The notes under the pieces are model-generated. The model searched no databases. It saw only the letters and a list, made by a program, of their open reading frames with translations, and was not told where the DNA came from. Shown here piece by piece: positions 6,536-10,627 of a stretch of 10,627 nt of DNA. Location of the stretch: the NCBI RefSeq assembly GCF_937900395.1, contig NZ_CALCDX010000103.1, positions 1 to 10,627 on the forward strand, read 5' to 3'. The position numbers and the translations under genes are program-made. This stretch comes from an uncultured Caulobacter sp. (GTDB lineage: Bacteria > Pseudomonadota > Alphaproteobacteria > Caulobacterales > Caulobacteraceae). The stretch's first letter is position 1, and each line of letters starts with the position of its first letter.

Positions 6536-6622
6536 GAACAGCAATTGGCGAGCCTAGGCCAAGGCGCGCGACCGTCGTCGCGCGTCGTAAGCCCCGCTGC
6601 GCCCAGTCCTCAGGGGTATATC

Positions 6623-7129
6623 GTGATCCATCATCTGTCCGTCAGCGCCATCGATCCTCAAGGCGTCGCGGAATTCTTCGCCGACATCATGGGCGGCGTC
6701 GCCGTCGACTTCCCACCCAATCCGGGTAGCCAAATGGTGTTCAAGGCCGACGGCATGGGCACCGCCATCGAAATCTATCCGGCCGGCAGCGTCATGGTCC
6801 CGAACGGCGACCCCGGCGCGGTGTTCGTGCGCCAGGCCGAAGCCGCCGAGCGCCGCTCGCCGACCCACTTCGCGCTCAGCGTCTCGATGGAGCGCCAAGC
6901 GGTTCTGGACCGCGCGGCGGCCAAGGGCTGGGACGCCTTTGTCTGCGATCGCGGCGGCCACTTCCACGTGATCGAGGTGTGGGTCGAGAACGCCTGGCTG
7001 GTCGAGATCCTGCCGCTGGATTTCGCCGCCGAATACCTGAGCTTCGCCAATGCGGTGACCGAGATGGCCAATCCGGACGCGGCCCTCGACACCCACCAGC
7101 CCCAGGCGCGCACTTTGGAGCATGCCTGA
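6623..7129 (+). CDS. VOC-fold (glyoxalase/bleomycin-resistance family) protein
   Basis: The 168-residue product starts (GTG) IHHLSVSAIDPQGVAEFF, typical of the vicinal oxygen chelate fold. A single VOC module of two beta-alpha-beta-beta-beta halves is visible. Possible metal ligands are at the usual places: His3/His4 in strand 1, Glu50 in AIEIYP, His82 in THFALS, and Glu128 in LVEILP. Such proteins act as metal-dependent isomerases, lyases or dioxygenases; nothing seen here fixes the reaction. The GTG at 6623 has AGGGG at proper distance; the longer frame from TTG at 6545 adds only low-complexity residues and is rejected. A terminator-containing leader lies upstream, and an 8-bp GC hairpin (6565-6584) is in the presumed 5' untranslated region. 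Confidence 0.85.
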   Translation: MIHHLSVSAIDPQGVAEFFADIMGGVAVDFPPNPGSQMVFKADGMGTAIEIYPAGSVMVPNGDPGAVFVRQAEAAERRSPTHFALSVSMERQAVLDRAAAKGWDAFVCDRGGHFHVIEVWVENAWLVEILPLDFAAEYLSFANAVTEMANPDAALDTHQPQARTLEHA

Positions 7130-7139
7130 GGGTGAGCGG

Positions 7140-7163
7140 GGCGGCGCTCCCCCGAACGCCGCC
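7140..7163 (+). terminator. Possible transcript-end hairpin after the VOC gene
   Basis: GGCGGCG (7140-7146) pairs with CGCCGCC (7157-7163) around a 10-base loop, starting 10 bases after the VOC stop codon. No T-run follows, so it would be a non-canonical or Rho-assisted end. A second dyad, CTCGTCG (7173-7179) with CGACGAG (7192-7198), lies further on, just before the operator. Confidence 0.35.
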
Positions 7164-7208
7164 GTGCCTTGCCTCGTCGACCTCCGCATTACGACGAGTT
7201 CACTTTCG

Positions 7209-7240
7209 TCGCTACAAATGTAGCGCTACGGATGTAGCGA
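7209..7240. promoter_or_regulatory. Double BlaI-type operator upstream of the repressor gene
   Basis: Two dyads lie back to back in a near-palindrome of 32 bases. The first is GCTACAAATGTAGC (7211-7224), a perfect palindrome. The second is GCTACGGATGTAGC (7225-7238), with the same GCTAC and GTAGC ends. BlaI/MecI-family repressors bind dyads with TACA-N-TGTA-like cores, and the gene starting 20 bases downstream encodes such a repressor, so autoregulation is the natural reading. GCTACAAA at 7211 also resembles the Caulobacter -10 pattern GCTANAWC, so a bound repressor would cover the promoter. Confidence 0.8.
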
Positions 7241-7259
7241 ACAGTCAGCGGAGGCCGCC

Positions 7260-7649
7260 TTGATCGACGCCTTGCCCCGACGCGAGCGCGAGGTCTTCGA
7301 GACCCTGTGCCGCCTGGAGACCGGCACGACCGCCGAGGTCCGCGCCGCTCTTCCCGATCCCTTGAGCGACTCCGCCGTCCGCACCCTTCTGGCGCGCCTC
7401 GAGAACAAGGGGCTGGTCGAGCGCTCTCCGGGCGCGCACGGCGTCGCCTATCGCCCCGCCCAGGCCACCGAGACCGTCGCGGTCGGCGCCCTGCGCAGGC
7501 TGATCGACACCTTCTTCGCCGGCTCGGCCGCCAGCGCCGCCAGCGCCCTGCTGGGCCTGGGCCAAAAGCTGACGCCGGAAGAGGCCGCCGCCCTCGAGGC
7601 GATGATCGACAAGGCCGTGGAAACCAAGGGTGGGGAGGACAAGCAATGA
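7260..7649 (+). CDS. blaI: BlaI/MecI/CopY-family transcriptional repressor
   Basis: The 129-residue product is a winged-helix repressor of the Penicillinase_R family. The wing-helix domain spans about 5-65: LPRREREVFETLCRLE forms the first helix and SDSAVRTLLARLENKGLV the recognition helix. This is followed by a wing (ERSPGAHGVAYRPA) and a C-terminal dimerisation helix region with LTPEEAAALEAMIDKA. It starts at TTG (7260), chosen because GGAGG stands five bases upstream and the N-terminus aligns with the family. It overlaps the BlaR1-type gene by four bases (ATGA). In the family, the signal-activated BlaR1 protease leads to cleavage or loss of BlaI and derepression. The symbol is by family; the regulon need not involve beta-lactamase. 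Confidence 0.9.
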   Translation: MIDALPRREREVFETLCRLETGTTAEVRAALPDPLSDSAVRTLLARLENKGLVERSPGAHGVAYRPAQATETVAVGALRRLIDTFFAGSAASAASALLGLGQKLTPEEAAALEAMIDKAVETKGGEDKQ

Positions 7650-9298
7650 CCTGGACGCTGCTGATTTCTCTGCTGGTCAAGTCCAGCCTGATCGCGGGCG
7701 CGGGCCTGGCCCTTTCCCGCCATCTGAACTGCCGCCCGGTCGAGCGGGTGGACATCCTGCGCGGGACCGTCTGCCTGCTGTTGGCCCTGCCGGTGATCAT
7801 GAACGCCCTGCCGCCGATCGAGCTGGCGCTGCTGCCGCCGCTCGCGGACGCCCCCATCGCCCTCCAGACCCCCCCGATCGCGCCGCCCCTCCCCGAAGCC
7901 TCCGTCCCGGCCTGGATGACCCCGGGCGCGATCCTGGGCGGCCTGTGGCTGCTGGGCGCCGCGCTGATCAGCGGCCGTTTGGCCCTGGGCCTGCGCACCC
8001 TGACCCGTTGGACCCGGAAGGCCGAGCCGGTCACCTGTCCCGTCTGGCTGGCGCCGATCGAGGACCTGCCGCCGGCGGACCGCCCCAACCTGGTGTGCAC
8101 CGACCGCGTGGCCGGCCCGCTCAGCTGGGGCGTCGCGCCAGGCTCGATCCTGATCGATCCGGCCACCCTGGCCGAGCGCCATACCGCCCCCGCGATCATG
8201 GCCCACGAGCTGGCACATCTGCGCCGCCACGACTGGATCTTTCTGCTGATCTCCCGCGTCGTGCTGGCGATCTTCTGGTTCAACCCGCTGGTCTGGCGCC
8301 TGCACGCCGTGCTGCGTGAACGCTCGGAGGAAGCCGCCGACGCCGCCGCGCTGGGCTTCGTCGACCGCGCCCTCTACGCCCGCACCCTGGTCCGCCTGGC
8401 CGCCCATCCCGCGCCCCTGCTGGCCCCGGTCGCCTCCCTGCCGATGGCCGCCGACAGCCGGACCCTGAAGTCGCGCATCGCCAGCATCATGATCGACACG
8501 CCCGCCCGCCGCCGGCCGCTGACTGTCGCCCTCTGCATCGGCGCCATCGCCCTAGTCGCAGCGCCCCTGGCCGCCTTCGCGGTGACCCGCCAGATCGCGC
8601 CGCCGATCCCGCCAGTCCCCCCAGCCAAGGTGACGAGCGCGCCGCTGCCGCCCACGCCGCCGGCGCCCCCGGCTGAACCGGCTCCTCCCGCGCCGGCCGC
8701 CGAGGCCGCGCCTGCGGCGCCTGCGGCTCCAGCGGCGCCGGCCGCTGACGCGGCTGACGCCTACGATCTCGCCCAGGCGCGAGCGCAGGCCGATTGGGAA
8801 AGAGCACAGGCGCGGGCTCAGGCTGAGTGGGCCAGGGCCCAGGCAGAAGCCACCCGCGTCAACGCCGAGCAGATCCGCCGCCAGGTCGAGGCTCACCGCG
8901 ACGAGATCGAAGCGGCCGCCCGGGTGGCTAGCGCCCAGGCTCGCGCCCAGGCGCGCGTCTACGCCCAGCAGGTTCGCCTCTCGGCCGAAGAAACCCGGCG
9001 CATCAGCGAAGAGGCCCGCAAGGCCGCCGACCGCGCGCAGGCGGTGGCGATGAGACAATCTCGCGCCGACATGGCCAGGGGCGCCGAGCAGATGCGGGCC
9101 GGCGCGCGCCAGATGCGCGAGGAAGCCGCCCGCCTTCGGGACCCCGCCTACCGCGCCCAGCAGATCGCCGAGAACCGCGCGCGCGGCCAGACGGTGACGG
9201 ACGAGGAATTGCAGGACGTCGCTCGGCGCATGCCCGCGCAGGCGGATGAAATGGAGCGGCAGGCGGATCGACTGGAACGGCGGGCCGCGGATCGCTGA
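7646..9298 (+). CDS. BlaR1-type M56 membrane metalloprotease with atypical sensor region
   Basis: The 550-residue product has an N-terminal membrane protease of the M56 (BlaR1/MecR1) type. Hydrophobic segments lie near 2-22, 37-58, 93-115, 196-214 and 291-313. The zinc motif HELAH is at 187-191 with the following RRHDW, and a downstream SEEAADAAA (227-235) supplies the likely third ligand. After the last membrane helix comes a Pro/Ala-rich linker (about 318-370), then a long Ala/Gln/Arg/Glu-rich coiled coil (372-549). The penicillin-binding domain with SxxK found in classical BlaR1 is absent. It overlaps blaI by four bases, so the two form an operon. The family role is to sense an extracellular signal and inactivate the repressor. 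The real signal is unknown. Start is the ATG at 7646 rather than upstream codons lying inside blaI. Confidence 0.88.
   Translation: MTWTLLISLLVKSSLIAGAGLALSRHLNCRPVERVDILRGTVCLLLALPVIMNALPPIELALLPPLADAPIALQTPPIAPPLPEASVPAWMTPGAILGGLWLLGAALISGRLALGLRTLTRWTRKAEPVTCPVWLAPIEDLPPADRPNLVCTDRVAGPLSWGVAPGSILIDPATLAERHTAPAIMAHELAHLRRHDWIFLLISRVVLAIFWFNPLVWRLHAVLRERSEEAADAAALGFVDRALYARTLVRLAAHPAPLLAPVASLPMAADSRTLKSRIASIMIDTPARRRPLTVALCIGAIALVAAPLAAFAVTRQIAPPIPPVPPAKVTSAPLPPTPPAPPAEPAPPAPAAEAAPAAPAAPAAPAADAADAYDLAQARAQADWERAQARAQAEWARAQAEATRVNAEQIRRQVEAHRDEIEAAARVASAQARAQARVYAQQVRLSAEETRRISEEARKAADRAQAVAMRQSRADMARGAEQMRAGARQMREEAARLRDPAYRAQQIAENRARGQTVTDEELQDVARRMPAQADEMERQADRLERRAADR
8771..8857 (+). 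repeat. Eleven-residue repeats in the BlaR1-type coiled coil
   Basis: Residues 376-386 (AQARAQADWER) and 387-397 (AQARAQAEWAR) are near-identical tandem 11-mers, followed by a degenerating third copy starting AQAEATR (398-404). An 11-residue period is a hendecad, typical of slightly right-handed coiled coils. The DNA copies differ at many third positions, so the repeat is kept at protein level or is old. Confidence 0.7.
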
Positions 9299-9465
9299 TC
9301 ATTGACGCCACTTGCGAGCCCTTCGCAAAGAAGCTAAGGGACTATTGTCGCTTCCGCGACCGTAAGCGTCTCACGTCAGGCAACGCATCCCATCCGGTTC
9401 CGGCCGGACAGCCGGAGCTTCTCCGGTGGATGCGAAATGGCCGGACCTCGTCAGTGAGACTCTCG

Positions 9466-9732
9466 ATGCAATCTCATCCCTCGATCATCACGTTCCAGCG
9501 CCTGCCTGCCCGCTACGCGGCCTTCGTCATGCCCCTGGTGCTATCGGTGATCATGACCTTCGTGGTGTCCGGCATCTCGACCTTGCGCTCCGTGGGCCTG
9601 TCACCGGGACTCGCGGCGACTTGGATGTCGGCCTGGGGCCTGTCTTGGCTGGCAGCTTTTCCCACGCTGCTGCTGGTGCTGCCGCTGGTGCGGCGGATCG
9701 TCGGCCTGATCGTGGCGCCGCCGACGCGTTAG
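9466..9732 (+). CDS. Small two-helix membrane protein, DUF2798 family
   Basis: The 88-residue product has two hydrophobic helices (about 16-38 and 52-74) with the DUF2798 pattern: RLPARYAAFVMPLVLSVIMT, then SGISTLRSVGL, then WMSAWGLSWLAAFPTLLLV and a basic end. Function of the family is unknown. ATG at 9430 would add 12 residues, but these use rare AGA, CGA and TCA codons, and an adjacent hairpin CCGGAG-CTT-CTCCGG (9412-9426) sits where a ribosome site would be. I therefore prefer 9466, although its own ribosome site (GTGAG) is weak. The gene follows blaR1 by about 165 bases and is convergent with the sigma-factor fragment; a shared terminator lies between them. Confidence 0.75.
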   Translation: MQSHPSIITFQRLPARYAAFVMPLVLSVIMTFVVSGISTLRSVGLSPGLAATWMSAWGLSWLAAFPTLLLVLPLVRRIVGLIVAPPTR

Positions 9733-9750
9733 GCCATCAGCACAAACAAG

Positions 9751-9776
9751 AAGGGCGGCTCGTGAGAGCCGCCCTT
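9751..9776. terminator. Strong terminator hairpin between the DUF2798 gene and rpoD 3' end
   Basis: AAGGGCGGCTC (9751-9761) pairs perfectly with GAGCCGCCCTT (9766-9776) around a GTGA loop, an 11-bp stem. Read on the minus strand the stem is followed by CTTGTTTGTG, a T-rich tail, so it best serves rpoD, whose stop codon is at 9785-9787. On the plus strand it follows the DUF2798 stop by 19 bases and may act in both directions. Confidence 0.8.
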
Positions 9777-9784
9777 GCCATATC

Positions 9785-10627
<843 letters not shown>

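Noticed and set aside
6545..6622. N-terminal extension of the VOC protein from a TTG codon
   Set aside because: Adds only low-complexity residues over a hairpin region; GTG at 6623 has a good ribosome site and begins at the family's first strand.
7189..8407. Long minus-strand frames opposite blaI and blaR1
   Set aside because: Low-complexity shadows; the plus strand carries coupled genes with recognisable catalytic and DNA-binding motifs.
8637..8760. Ala/Pro-coding GC-rich repeats as a possible CRISPR or satellite
   Set aside because: No constant repeat with regular spacers; it is a coding linker of alternating Ala and Pro codons in the BlaR1-type gene.
9312..9328. Hairpin TTGCGA-N5-TCGCAA after blaR1 as a terminator
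   Set aside because: Only a 6-bp stem and no T-run in either direction; it may help end the transcript but cannot be called with confidence.

Overview
This GC-rich window (70% or so by eye, except at the right end) looks like the chromosome of a Caulobacter species. The left edge encodes the N-terminal half of the cell-cycle master regulator CtrA, which I recognise almost residue for residue from C. crescentus. It is followed by the flagellar export genes fliI and fliJ and, at the right, by the 3' end of the housekeeping sigma factor gene rpoD. From memory, not from a search, ctrA, fliIJ and rpoD lie in the same neighbourhood in C. crescentus, so the backbone appears syntenic.

Layout. 1-333 (-): start of ctrA. 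Its upstream region (about 389-490) has a CcrM methylation site and five TTAA half-sites. 754-1536 (-): membrane-bound LytTR regulator. 1687-2688 (+): secreted alpha/beta hydrolase. 2780-4530 (+): fliI-fliJ, a two-gene operon with coupled stop and start. 4541-4671: an inverted-repeat intergenic element with a CcrM site, resembling the Caulobacter CIR family. 4713-5390 (+): SAM-dependent methyltransferase-like protein. 5447-5794 (+) and 5791-6324 (-): two small uncharacterised genes whose stop codons overlap tail to tail. 6386-6535: a gene-free, hairpin-rich stretch ending in an intrinsic terminator with a mutually exclusive alternative hairpin, upstream of a VOC/glyoxalase-fold gene (6623-7129). 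7209-7240: a double operator, followed by a BlaI/BlaR1-type repressor and membrane-protease pair (7260-9298). 9466-9732 (+): small DUF2798 membrane protein. 9751-9776: strong terminator hairpin.

Right end. The most striking object is the minus-strand open frame from 9785 to the window edge. Its C-terminal part, about 83 residues, is sigma-70 region 4 of RpoD, ending exactly as a normal RpoD does. Everything upstream is the middle of a Tn3-family transposase, joined in frame at about 10031-10040. rpoD is essential, so this implies a second intact rpoD, a Campbell-type integration that duplicated the 3' end, or an assembly chimera.

How the genes relate. CtrA, the CcrM sites and fliIJ belong to the cell-cycle and flagellum circuit. 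The BlaI/BlaR1 pair is a separate signal-responsive unit. Its sensor has a proline/alanine linker and a coiled coil where classical BlaR1 has a beta-lactam-binding domain. No complete transposon, CRISPR array, tRNA or rRNA gene was found.
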